The notes below the pieces were generated by a model. That model did no database searches, was not told the origin of the DNA, and saw only the letters and a program-made list of their open reading frames with translations. Both the position numbers and the translations under genes were made by a program. 64,000 nucleotides of DNA, taken from contig RQTK01000514.1 of assembly GCA_003991915.1 (NCBI GenBank), positions 250,355 through 314,354 of the forward strand, read 5' to 3'. This document shows, one piece after another, positions 38,058-48,107 of the stretch. How positions within the stretch are numbered: the first letter of the stretch is position 1; each line of letters starts with the position of its first letter. This DNA is from Elysia chlorotica (lineage: Eukaryota > Mollusca > Gastropoda > Plakobranchidae).

Positions 38058-38159
38058 GCTCTTGTGTGCGGACTCTGCGGCAGAGACCCGATCTCCAAGG
38101 AATGTGTATTGGGATGATCTTTTGGTCCGTTGAGCAAACCTGACGCTGGGCTGGGTGGA
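38058..38159 (-). CDS. Dystrobrevin exon: Pro/Ser-rich segment
   Basis: A 102-bp exon with acceptor TGTTTCTAG and donor AGC|GTGAGT. After the base completing Val it encodes PPSPASGLLNGPKDHPNTHS and LEIGSLPQSPHTR, then two bases. Only the IVPP.P start is conserved in sequence. The composition and position match the vertebrate segment PPRPVTSMNDTLF...SGSPF. The phases (2 in, 2 out) fit both neighbours and choose this frame over the other open one. In vertebrates this region precedes alternatively spliced and phosphorylated parts. Confidence 0.88.
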
Positions 38160-39835
38160 CTAGAAACAAGCAGAGATACCAGTTCGGTTTTAGTTTGAAA
38201 ATGCTATGAATAAAATTTAAATGGCATAGATGTGAGACTCTTTGGAGTCAGCTCTTGCGGTATTAGTATTCATTGAAAAATAAAACCTAACGAAAATGAA
38301 TATTGTTTGTTTTAAAGTTATATACCAGGGGTGAATGTTTTTCCTCGATTTGATAAACCACCACACTAAACAAACGCATCAGTCACTCAGATGTTTCTGA
38401 ATTTCACTGACGTAGAGCTTAACACTAGATCAATAAAACGCTTCATGGCTAATCAGTGGCACGGTTCGCTTGTTTCTCATTGACACTCTAAATGTATTGA
38501 TTATACATTCGAAACGTCGTGTTTTAATTAACGCTACCGTTGTACTTTTGCTCCATTCGTGCATAGTGAAAGACAGGATCTTCACTTTAAAAATCAACCA
38601 AGAGTTAATTTAATACGAGTGGTTATTTCCCTAAGAGCTTTTGCCTTAAAACTGACAATAGCTTTGGACGTGGCAAGCACACCTAGTAATTATATTAGTT
38701 CGCCCTATTCAATTACTTTCATTTTAGGGAGATAAAAAAGTGATACCTTCACAAACGATACAGTCAATCGTTTCCCGACTCTCCGGGATGGAGCAAAAGA
38801 AATGGTGAGTAACCATACACCTAAAGTTATATAACAAATCAATATATTGGTAAGTTGATTAACAAAAGTGAGGGAGGCAGTTTTTGTCATTGAAGCGAGT
38901 AACGGCTATAAAACCAATACACCAATGAACTGCAGGATGCGCGAATTGCCTTTACAGTCTTCGTATGATAAGCTTACAGTTTATCATCACCAACGTTGAT
39001 ATTACTTTTCAAGTTTCAAAAGATTATATATTTGTACCCATAGAAACTTTGATTTCTCCTTAAATGAAGAAGTAACGTATGGATACATCTCCATATTCAA
39101 CCCGCCAATTCAAGATGCTACTCTGTTGTCGATAATCATAACCTATCATACCCTCCGTCTGAACCATATCCGTTTCGTGTGAAAAAGATAATTATTGAAT
39201 TTAATCAAGTGCAGCTTGAAGAGACCACACCAGGCCTGCATCATCTGCATCTTTAAAAGATTCCACATTAACCACCTCATGCTTTAGGTCTCACATATCT
39301 ACGAGATATATGTTGATCTGGACTTTCAATAACAGCATTAGAAGATCATATTTAGATCCAAACATCTTAACCTAAATGTTCCACTTAATATTTTGCAGGT
39401 TTCTTAACTGCAATATCAATGACATATTGTAAACACCCAACATAACGATCTATCGTGTGAAGTGGAAACACATCAGGTCGACGAATTAGAGAAAATGACG
39501 ACAAGAGAATTTCTTTTTCATCTTAATGTAAAAAACTAGTAGCGTTTTGATTTCGGTATCATTTAACCTTAAAGTTTACATTTCATCTTTAAAATATCTC
39601 ACTTTTATTGACACATCATTTTGAGCTTTTTAACTTACATCATAAATCACCTTAGTAAATCTCGGTTGTACCTGAACTAGAGATTTCACAATGAGTCTTA
39701 TTATTAAACATTTAGCATTTCAGCCTTAATCCAGCAGATTGCAAGGATCACTTTTCGCATGAAGGATACATCTGCACATATAGTTTTGACTTTGAATTTA
39801 ATATTTTCTAAAAAGAAGTACGTTTAAAAGAGCGA
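38160..39835 (-). other. Dystrobrevin intron sequence
   Basis: AT-rich intron between the exons at 40050-40195 and 38058-38159. The frame at 38705-38890 has no known motif. Confidence 0.6.
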
Positions 39836-39906
39836 GAGGGAAAGAGATAGAAACACAGAGAGACAGACAGAGAGAGAGAGAGAAAGAGAGAGAGACAGAG
39901 AGAGAA

Positions 39907-39993
<87 letters not shown>
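39836..39993 (+). repeat. (AG)n microsatellite beside a splice donor
   Basis: Impure AG from 39836, pure from about 39918 to 39993. In the gene's sense it is a (CT)n tract beginning about 57 bases downstream of the exon end at 40050. Confidence 0.96.
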
Positions 39994-39996
<3 letters not shown>

Positions 39997-40049
39997 AGAG
40001 GTCAACTGCTTGGGTGAGAGGCCCCGCAACAACAGCCAGTTGGACTCAC

Positions 40050-40195
40050 ACAATGAAAGACATGTCCAGCGTCTTCTGGGGAGTGTCAGGGAAGTGAGGC
40101 AGCTGGGAGTCGCCGTGCGACTTGTGAGACTTGCCGGACGGCACACAGTCCAGGGACTTTTTTATGGACCGGCCGATCTGCTTGGAGCCAGATCT
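40050..40195 (-). CDS. Dystrobrevin exon: basic/Ser linker after ZZ
   Basis: A 146-bp exon with acceptor CTCCCTGCAG and donor ATTGT|GTGAGT. It encodes RSGSKQIGRSIKKSLDCVPS, GKSHKSHGDSQLPHFPDTPQ and KTLDMSFI plus two bases. The family has KSPAKKLTNALSKSLSCASS, then PMFPDQPEKPLNLAHIV, so the match continues across the linker. The split Val codon (GT|T) and following PPSP recreate the conserved IVPP. Its donor lies 57 bases from a 136-bp (AG)n tract, which is (CT)n in the transcript. Confidence 0.95.
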
Positions 40196-41145
40196 CTGCA
40201 GGGAGAAACCAGAAAGCATGGCAATCAATGGATGAAGCTATAGCTTTGAACAGTTAGGGCACATTAGGACAGTTTACATTTAGAACAGTTTACTTTGTTG
40301 CTCAGGCTAAGTGGGTTGATAATAAATACTCTCTAAGAACCTTCTAACTGTATTAAAAAACAAAACAAAACAAACAACAACACACACACATACAAAAAAT
40401 CAAGAAGAAGAACAAGAACAACAACAAAACAACTGTTTGCTTTGGGCAGGAAAGTGAAGTGACACTTTTTAAAGCCAAGATGAAGATTAAAAATCCAATT
40501 GATCTATGGAAAATTAGACGTCTGTGTTTAAAATCGCAGAATGTTTTTATTCCCAAGAATGTATCGATGACTATAGCAGAACTTAGAATGGTGTATTACT
40601 GTTTTCTACTTCATCTGGGGACTGCGGTTCGGGTGAGTTCCCTTTTTTCTTATTGAATTAAATTTAGGTCTACATTGTTTTATGGCGGAATAAGTGTTAA
40701 TACAAAAAGATATCGTTTCATCCCATGTTAAACATTAGGAACTGGTTATTCAGTAAGCAGATATTTTTAAGATGCACCTTTTTCATTTCGTCCTCGACTT
40801 GCAGGATACACTATGTTCAGTAGAGTAACTCAGCTGCCATAGATTAAGTATCGTTAAAGTTTCATACATACCTAAATCAGACCAACATTTGCATCTTCTA
40901 TATCCCCTACTTTTTCAGGAAATAATTGACATTTTGCAGTATAGTTTTTATAATATTAAGAAAAGGCTAATCCTTTGCCATAAACCGTCAATTCCAGATG
41001 GCATATAATCTCCGAGTTACATTGCTATTCAGATATATAAGGGTGACAAGGGTAGGAAAAGATAATGCGCGTGCCTTTTCATTTTAAAGCAAATTGCTGA
41101 ATGCGAAATAAATAATCTTTTTATACCCTAAATTGTTTTACTTAC
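40196..41145 (-). other. Dystrobrevin intron sequence
   Basis: Intron between the ZZ exon and the next. It contains A/C-rich text at 40352-40435. The open frame 40353-40556 (minus) has no recognisable motif. Confidence 0.6.
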
Positions 41146-41312
41146 AAAGCTAGTGTGCTCCTTCATATCGTGATCGTTGCTATGGTTACCAGAGATCCTG
41201 CCCCGCCAGAAGCAGTCCTGGCACAGGTTGTAGTTGCAGCAGCGGCGGCATTTGTAACGGAACCCAGCGATGGAACTCCGCCTGCAGGCCTCGCACTGGA
41301 CAGGATGCACAA
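41146..41312 (-). CDS. Dystrobrevin exon: ZZ-type zinc finger
   Basis: A 167-bp exon with acceptor GTTCTAG and donor TTT|GTAAGT. It encodes [40 protein letters not shown] and [15 protein letters not shown]. Zinc ligands are visible as Cys6/Cys9, Cys21/Cys24, Cys30/Cys33 and His43/His47 (exon-local numbers), the full ZZ pattern. Vertebrate dystrobrevin has [29 protein letters not shown] and HSNQHQMKE. A cysteine (Cys25) replaces the usual His after CxxC. ZZ fingers of this family mediate protein contacts near the membrane complex. The next exon follows in phase 0. Confidence 0.98.
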
Positions 41313-41477
41313 CTAGAACAAAACATTAAAATAAAGACTCCAACCGTACTCGCGTAAGAGATATCATTGCCATTTAATAACAATCAGACACAATTGTAAT
41401 ATGCTAGTGACGAAGTTTGTATCTTCTAAAGGACTGCAGCATGAAGTGTTAAAATATTTCATGAAAAGCTACACCCA

Positions 41478-41816
<339 letters not shown>

Positions 41817-41863
41817 TACTAAAAATGAACCAATCAAAGTGCAATGAAAGGGAAACTACTCAC

Positions 41864-41969
41864 CATTTTCTACATGAGCCATCCTGTTCAAGGCCGGCAA
41901 CCACATGAGACATTGTCGGCCTGGAATGGCTGTCATCACAGACAGAAAATCATTCACTGTCACCGGTTT
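41864..41969 (-). CDS. Dystrobrevin exon: segment before the ZZ finger
   Basis: A 106-bp exon with acceptor CCTCTCAG and donor AATG|GTGAGT. It encodes KPVTVNDFLSVMTAIPGRQC, then LMWLPALNRMAHVEN and one base. The family reads KKVTLNGFLDTLMSDPPPQC and LVWLPLLHRLANVEN. It enters in phase 0 and leaves in phase 1, and the split codon with the next exon gives Val (G|TT). The conserved WLP...HR/NR...VEN stretch is the hinge leading directly into the zinc finger. Confidence 0.96.
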
Positions 41970-42172
41970 CTGAGAGGGAGATGTAAATAGATAGATAAAG
42001 TTCCAGTTTTCGTAACACATAACACATATGATCTGAAAAACGTTGAATTTTCTGTAGACTCTTTGGTTTCCTTAGATTGAGATGATTAGTGAAATCGATT
42101 TGAATGTAATTTAAAGCTTTACCAATATTCAAGGTAGAGAAGAGAAAGTGAGAGCAGGAAGGAATAAGAATA

Positions 42173-42173
<1 letters not shown>

Positions 42174-42211
<38 letters not shown>
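42174..42211 (+). repeat. (AG)n microsatellite
   Basis: A short AG tract in the intron between the exons at 43104-43255 and 41864-41969. Confidence 0.93.
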
Positions 42212-42215
<4 letters not shown>

Positions 42216-43103
42216 GCCATTGCCGAGGCTTATTTATGAGCATACGCGTGTTTTTCACCCACGAAAGGATCGGCTTCAAAGAAACATTGGTTCCGAAAAA
42301 AATCACAAAGACAATAAAGTATTGTTTTAAGAAACGAACAACACAGATATAGACGTAAAAGACAAATTTAGGAATATATGTTGGTTTTATCTTACAATAA
42401 TTACAATTAAAAAGAATTACGCAGATTTTGCACAGCCTGGGTGTTTTTCACCCACGAGAGGCGGTGAAGGTAAATTAGATTAAAAAACAACAACTGGGTA
42501 TCAGAATTCTTTAAAAAAAAACCTTTATATAGCCATGAGCTGCTGTAGTCTAGATTTTAGTCCCAGATGAAACCATTTCTGAAGTATTACTCATATAATG
42601 TTGTTTTTTTTTATTTCCCATTTCTTACTTCTTAGACTTCGTGCCAATTGATTACCGATTCCTCCTCTTAACATTAATAAAATGTCTGCATCTAAACTAA
42701 GATTATTTACATCATCAAGAAATATTATATGCTCAAAATATATTAGCAATTTAGAATTTAATAGTCTCCTCAACGATAATAGTGCGAATGAAATTGGAGT
42801 CGTCAAGACTAAATATTACAATAGACAGTAGGATTGAGTTGTGTTTCATAACATCTCCTATCCCGCTATGATCTTTTCAAAAGCTTAGATAACAAATAAA
42901 AAAAAAACACCACACAGCGCATCGTATCTAAGGGAAAGCCAAGAGGAGACAGATAATATCCTTCGCAATAAGCCATCAATTTTAGATAGCATAATATATA
43001 ATTATTCTCCGTGTCATATTGTTATTCAAAGATAAGGGTGAAAGGTTTGGATTCCAAGAAAGTCACTTTTGTAATCTAGACAGCGTTACATCAGACAACC
43101 TAC
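42212..43103 (-). other. Dystrobrevin intron sequence
   Basis: AT-rich intron. A short phrase GTGTTTTTCACCCACGA occurs twice (42248-42264 and 42441-42457), probably a decayed local duplication. No exon recognised. Confidence 0.55.
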
Positions 43104-43255
43104 CGTGTCAAAAAACGTCCTGGACGCCTCCTCTGTGTATCTGAAAGACGTTCCCTCATACACAGCGGCGGGCAGCATGAGCAAGTCGCGTAGATACTCG
43201 TCAAACTTGGCCCTGATCAGGTGCCCGCTGGTGTCGGAGATGAGCGTGAACATAT
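43104..43255 (-). CDS. Dystrobrevin exon: second EF-hand-like region
   Basis: A 152-bp exon with acceptor TCTCTGCCAG and donor GACACG|GTAGGT. The two leading bases complete Tyr. It then encodes MFTLISDTSGHLIRAKFDEY, LRDLLMLPAAVYEG and TSFRYTEEASRTFFDT. Vertebrate dystrobrevin has FSMISDSSG, YDQFLREVLKLPTAVFEG and PSFGYTEQSARSCF. It ends in phase 0. This region forms the second EF-hand-like half that packs onto the ZZ finger. The Asp/Ser/Gly loop (SDTSG) looks like a degenerate calcium loop, as is usual for the family. Confidence 0.97.
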
Positions 43256-43348
43256 CTGGCAGAGAACACACAATTAGTTATTCCTTTAAATAAGTGTAGG
43301 AGAATTGAGTGTGTTTATGTGATTATTTGAGTGAGTGAAAGAGATAGA

Positions 43349-43732
43349 ATTGGGCTTCAATACTCTTTGTCTCACTTTGTAACTTTAATATTAAATATTT
43401 TGACTCATTGCAAAATAGATGTTTTGAAATCTGTCACGAAAATGTGTACTTTCAAAGATTGGATGACTAGTTATAGAAGAGAAAATGGAGGTATATAGAG
43501 TCTCTTTGAGAAAAAGTGATTTTAGTAATATCTTTAATTGGGCTTCAATACTCTTTGTCTCACTTTGTAACTTTAATATTAAATATTTTGACGCTTTGCA
43601 AAATAGATATTTTGAAATCTGTCACGAAAATTTGTACTTCCAAATTTGAAATAAAACTACAAGGTATAGATAACTAGTTAGAGAAGAGAAAATTGAGGTA
43701 TATAAAGGCTCTTTGAGAAAAAGTTATTTTAG
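43349..43732 (-). repeat. Tandem duplication, period 188 bp, in a dystrobrevin intron
   Basis: Copy 1 starts at 43349 and copy 2 at 43537 with ATTGGGCTTCAATACTCTTT. Both run through CTTTAATATTAAATATTTTG to CTCTTTGAGAAAAAGT. Many small differences and an extra segment in copy 2 indicate an older event than the duplication at 23382-23859. Confidence 0.88.
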
Positions 43733-44614
43733 TGGGGGGGAAAATATGGTGCAAAGAGTTATCGCCCTTTACCTTTCAAAGGACTTTACCTACATTTTCC
43801 CCCCTTTTTTAACTACTAAAAAAATCTGTATAAATACTTTGGAATCAGTTCGCTTCAAGTGCACAGTTTAGACAGATTCATATCTTTCATAAAATTTCAC
43901 CTGCCATCTAAATTTAAATATATTTGACTTAACCTCATGAACCCGTTAGATCCTTTCTGTGCCAAATAGGCAATACTATCTTTATTGTTAGTGCATTGAC
44001 TGAAACAAAATTTTGTCAGATCAATGTATCACCATTTTACTCTTTAAAAAAATCAAGAATAATCTTCATTTAACCAATTATATCGCGGCATATATTGATT
44101 TTAAAAGTCGACTAATCCTTGTTTTATTCTATATAGCAATGAGTCTTTTATACGATAAAACAAAAACTCTGTACGTCTTGAATAAGACTGGATCGATAAT
44201 CATACATGTTTTCTTTTAAACAAGACAATCTGTTTTTTCTCTCTTATTTCAAATAAAAAATGTTCACATTCTCATTTATAATGCCTTTTGTATCATGAGG
44301 TAATTGAAAAAAAAAGTCGACGTAATTCAATGACAAAAAATTTAATATTCAGACACGCAGACATTAATTAATTTTTAGCTGTGTTTTACTAAGTGTCAAG
44401 ATAACAGTTTGGCGTATATCATTTTGAGTATCACAGGATTATTTGGCAACTCCCAGAGAAAGATGAGACCTCGATCTTCACTCACATTTCGTCCCAACTG
44501 AGCTGATTTATATTGTTTTCCCCGAGTGTCGGACAGGAGTATTTATCAGTATCGAGTTTTGAAAAGCTGCTGGGCGGAAACTGGAGCTATGGTTTACTGT
44601 TTATCGATACTTAC
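43733..44614 (-). other. Dystrobrevin intron sequence
   Basis: AT-rich, no exon recognised. The frame at 44013-44219 is unassigned. Confidence 0.55.
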
Positions 44615-44700
44615 ATCTCAATTTATCAACAAGTTTTCCAGAAGACAGATGGGCCAGAGCGACTTTCACCGCAAATGCTCGTATATGCCCGGTGGATTCT
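44615..44700 (-). CDS. Dystrobrevin exon: EF-hand linker (AFAVKVALAHL)
   Basis: An 86-bp exon with acceptor TTATTTTGCCAG and donor AGAT|GTAAGT. After the base that completes Arg it encodes ESTGHIRAFAVKVALAHLSS, then GKLVDKLR and one base. The family text is GHGKISVFAVKMALATLCGG then KIMDKLRY. Phases agree with both neighbours (2 in, 1 out). The visible text stays continuous from YDR|ESTGH to KLR|YMFTLISD, so nothing is missing between the exons at 47894 and 43104. Confidence 0.96.
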
Positions 44701-45221
44701 CTGGCAAAATAAAACAACAATTGTCTCACACATAAAACTATAGGAAGGCGTATTAATTCCACATGACATAAATGATCATAAAGTTTTATTTTCATACGGT
44801 TGATACAACTCGGCACGACACATTTTTGGAAGGTGTCAATAAAGTTTAACAATTTCTACATCCAAAGCTATTAATTTGAAATCTAATTAGCCGTGTAAAA
44901 GCCTTCTCTTTTTTTCTTTTCAATTTTTGTTAGTGATGTAAAGAATAACTGATAAGACAAGATGACCGAGTTTTTTTTTTATTTGGGTAGTAAGGCTGTG
45001 GAGAAAATCATCCGATATATTAAATAGAGAACTGTTCCAAACTCACACATTTATATCTTTTAACGTCCATTATCATCATCTAGGCTATTATCGCCAGAAT
45101 CAATTTAAACGTTTTTACCTATGGTCACACAGAGACAGACTGTCGAAACCAGGAGATTTGTTGACAACAATCATATAATGATGGCAAAGACCCAATCAGT
45201 TAAAGAAAAGGTGGAATAGTT

Positions 45222-45300
45222 GGAATTCGAAACCGGGACCCCTGGTTACATGGCTCGCGCTTTATCGACTGAGCGACTTTGTCCCCCCGGAATGAGTGAT
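45222..45300 (-). mobile_element. tRNA-derived SINE (5' tRNA-like part)
   Basis: On the minus strand, GTCGCTCAGTCGATAAAGCG resembles the tRNA A box and GGTTTCGAATTCC, about 33 bases later, the B box. The stems do not pair as a functional tRNA should (T-arm and acceptor are degenerate), so this is a SINE head and not a tRNA gene. It sits in the dystrobrevin intron between the exons at 47894 and 44615. Its 3' limit towards 45120 is unclear. Confidence 0.6.
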
Positions 45301-46290
45301 TAAACACCTTATTCCGGCTACTTCTTCTTTCTATCCCAGGATGGTTTACAGGTGAGGTGAAGTATCGCCTTAATGTGGGCAAGATTGTAAATATAGCTTT
45401 TTTTTACCTCTTAATCAAAACCAACATCGACATTCTAAACATCTGAAAGCTGATAATGGTTGAGTTAGTATAGGCATGATGAAACTTGCGCGGATTTCTG
45501 CCATGTTTGTTCGCGCCTTAGTTACATGGTTATGTCAGTTCCTCTGGTGCTTAAAATACAAAATGAAAATCAAGAGCGAATTTTTGCATTTAGGATGTAA
45601 CCAGATTTTACACACTTTTATGAGGAGGTCTAATTTTCTTTAAACAAAACTTGAATAATAGAAGATACAAAAAATGTCGGAAAGTGCTTATTAAGACATG
45701 TCTTCCAAAGTTGCCGTCTAACACATTCTAAGCTTAAAAGATTTACAATTGCAAGAAAACACTTTTAGTTATTTTCTTGTTGAACTTTTGATCCGTTTTC
45801 TATTTTTTTTTTTTTTGCTTCTTGTTTTCAAATTTACGTTTTCTTTTTTCTTTTGAAACTTTCTTGTGAAACAATTTTATAGTGACAAAACGTATCAGTC
45901 TCTTCTCTCTCCCAGTGTGGCAGCACGTAAAAACTGTTCGACAACATATGTCTGTTGGCGATGCCCACATTTGTTTGGATTGCAGCTCAACAAATTACTT
46001 ATTTCCATCAATGAATAAAGTTATACATTCTGAGTTATTGTGCATTTGGATAACAACGTTGCATTCTGCACATTTTCAATCTTTGGACCCATGAAAAAAT
46101 AACAAAAACAAAAACAAACACAAAATCAAAACAGCATATTTTGTAAGATATTCGTCTTACATGAAAATCGTTATCATGTTTTACATTCGTATTGTTTGAG
46201 AAGTTTCTCCTTATGAGTCAGAATACATTTGTCTGTGACTGTGTGTGTGCTTGCATCTTTCTCTTTAGTTTTATACTGGTTTTGTTGTTG
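45301..46290 (-). other. Dystrobrevin intron sequence
   Basis: AT-rich. At 45916-45933 the phrase GTGTGGCAGCACGTAAAA is nearly the same as one in the SINE-like repeat at 15271-15288, so a decayed copy of the same family may lie around 45895-45980. No exon seen. Confidence 0.5.
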
Positions 46291-46297
46291 TTTGGTG

Positions 46298-46306
46298 TTT
46301 GTAGTC

Positions 46307-46337
<31 letters not shown>

Positions 46338-46392
46338 GGTGTTCGTCGTCGTTGTTGTTGTTGCTGCTGTTGTTACTGTTGTTGTTGCTGTG
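46298..46392 (+). repeat. (GTT)n microsatellite
   Basis: Two GTT runs separated by TTGGTGTTCGTCGTC. Gives Val/Cys and Gln/Thr artefact frames. Confidence 0.93.
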
Positions 46393-46639
46393 GTTAATTT
46401 TTGGTTGTCTGATAATATCAAAGTTCTTGAAACATCACATTTAAGTCCGCTCTAGAAAGGGCTGAATTGAAGAAAATGCCCCAAACTTCTCTACCGATGA
46501 TGGATAATTCAAACTGGGAAAGAAGACTTCTGCGTACTAACCTATCCAGGCTGAAGCGCTAACTCACAGCCACCGGCACGCCTCATTGGTTCAATTACAC
46601 CAGGAACTATAAATTTAGTCTACACTTCTTCACCAAAAC

Positions 46640-47893
46640 TCTCCCAACATGCAATCAGCCGCCGCTGTCCTCACCTGTTTATACATTAAGTAACTTCAGA
46701 ATGTGATTAAACTCTCCGAACCTGCAGTCAGTGAGTCGCGGCAGTCCTCACCTGTCTATAAACTAAGTAACTTCAAACTCTCTAATTAAACTCTCCCAAC
46801 CTGCAGTCAGTGAGTCGCGGCAGTCCTCACCTGTCTATATATGAAGTAACTTCAAAGTCTCCTGTCTATACATTAAGTAACTTCAAAGTCTCCTGTCTAT
46901 AAACTAAGTAACTTCAGAGTCTCCTGTCTATATATTAAGTAACTTCAAAGTCTCCTGTCTATACATTAAGTAACTTCAGACTCTCTGATTAAACTCTCCC
47001 AACCTGCAGAGAGTCGCGGCAGTCCTCACCTGTCTATACGATAAGCAACTTCAGAACGTGATTAAACTCTCCCAACCTGCAGTCAGTGAGTCGCGGCAGT
47101 CCTCACCTGTGTATATATTAAGTAACTTCAAAGTCTCCTGTCTATAAATTAAGTAACTTCAGACTCTCTTATTAAACTCTCCCAGCATGCAGAGAGTCCC
47201 GGCAGTCCTCACCTGTGTACAAACTAAGTAACTTCATGCTCTCTGCTTAAACTCTCCCAACCTGCAGAGAGTGGCGGCAGTCCTCACCTGTCGTAGGCCG
47301 ACATGAGCCAGTTGGTGGTGAGCGTGACGCAGCGGTCCACGGGCACGGCCTGCGCTGAGCGGCACGAATGTGATTAAACTCTCCCAACCTGCAGACTAAG
47401 TAACTTCAAAGTCTCCTGTCTATACATTAAGTAACTTCAAAGTCTCCTGTCTATGCATTAATTAAGTAACTTCATACTCTCTGATTAAACTCTCCCAACC
47501 TGCAGAGAGTCGCGGCAGTCCTCACCTGTCTATAAATTAAGTAACTTCAGAATGTGATTAAACTCTCCCAACCTGCAGAGAGTCGCGGCAGTCCTCACCT
47601 GTCTATAAATTAAGTAACTTCAGACTCTCTGATTAAACTCTCCCAACCTGCAGTCAGTGAGTCGCCGCAGTCCTCACCTGTCTATATATCAAGTAACTTC
47701 AAAGTTTCCTGTCAATATTTTAAGTAACTTCAGACTCTCTGATTAAACTCTCCCAACCTGCAGAGAGTCGCGACAGTCCTCACCTGTCTATACATTAAGT
47801 AACTTCAAAGTCTCCTGTCTATACATTAAGTAACTTCAGACTCTCTGATTAAACTCTCCCAACCTGCAGTCAGAGAGTGGCGGCAGTCCTCAC
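46640..47893 (-). repeat. Composite minisatellite amplifying a 5' splice site
   Basis: About 1.25 kb of intron built from three modules: CCTCACCTGT (in the transcript ACAG|GTGAGG, the real exon end and donor), about 20 copies of AGTAACTTCA with a roughly 32-bp period (AAGTCTCCTGTCTATACATT as linker), and AACTCTCCCAACCTGCAG. I count the donor module at 46669, 46746, 46825, 47024, 47101, 47207, 47282, 47520, 47593, 47672, 47778 and 47888. The last is the genuine donor, and most copies carry the same flank CGGCAGTCCTCACCTGT. The array therefore grew from the exon-intron junction itself. Unit order is irregular, a sign of repeated unequal exchange. Confidence 0.95.
47275..47365 (-). pseudogene. 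Partial copy of the dystrobrevin EF-hand exon edge inside the minisatellite
   Basis: These 91 bases repeat 47881-47970 exactly (14 bp of intron start with its GTGAGG donor, then the last 77 coding bases of the exon). The only difference I see is one added base, T on the plus strand (A in the transcript), near the far end. The copy then switches abruptly to array sequence (GAATGTGATTAAACTCTCCC). The added base produces CTCAG in transcript orientation, an acceptor-like dinucleotide. However, splicing there would enter out of frame, so I regard it as a non-coding exon fragment. Near-identity implies a very recent copy, gene conversion, or an assembly error. Confidence 0.88.
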
Positions 47894-48107
47894 CTGTCGT
47901 AGGCCGACATGAGCCAGTTGGTGGTGAGCGTGACGCAGCGGTCCACGGGCACGGCCTGCGCGAGCGGCACGCGCTTGTTGAGCTGACTGAAGGCCGTGGT
48001 GAGTACATGCTCCAGGCGCTCCGACTCCAGCTCGGCCCCCGCCTCCAGCACGTGCAGCCCGTTCTCGCGCACCGCCTCGATCATGTTCCAGATGTCGATC
48101 TGGTGCA
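47894..48107 (-). CDS. Dystrobrevin exon: first EF-hand-like region
   Basis: A 214-bp exon with acceptor GTCGCTGGCAG and donor ACAG|GTGAGG. It encodes HQIDIWNMIEAVRENGLHVL, then EAGAELESERLEHVLTTAF, SQLNKRVPL and TTNWLMSAYDR. The vertebrate counterpart has LVDIWNVIEALRENALNNL and FYQLNKRMP. The exon ends in phase 2 (GAC AG), completed by the first base of the exon at 44615-44700. It is markedly GC-rich compared with its introns. The donor is the first of twelve near-identical copies of the same splice site in the minisatellite that fills the start of the following intron, and the 3' 77 bases of this exon are copied at 47288-47365. Confidence 0.96.

Noticed and set aside
41128-41310. Stand-alone 60-residue zinc-finger protein
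   Set aside because: This is the ZZ exon of dystrobrevin read through its donor into the intron; splice sites and neighbouring exons explain it.
45222-45300. Functional tRNA gene
   Set aside because: A-box and B-box-like sequences are present but the T-arm and acceptor stems do not pair; a SINE head is the better explanation.
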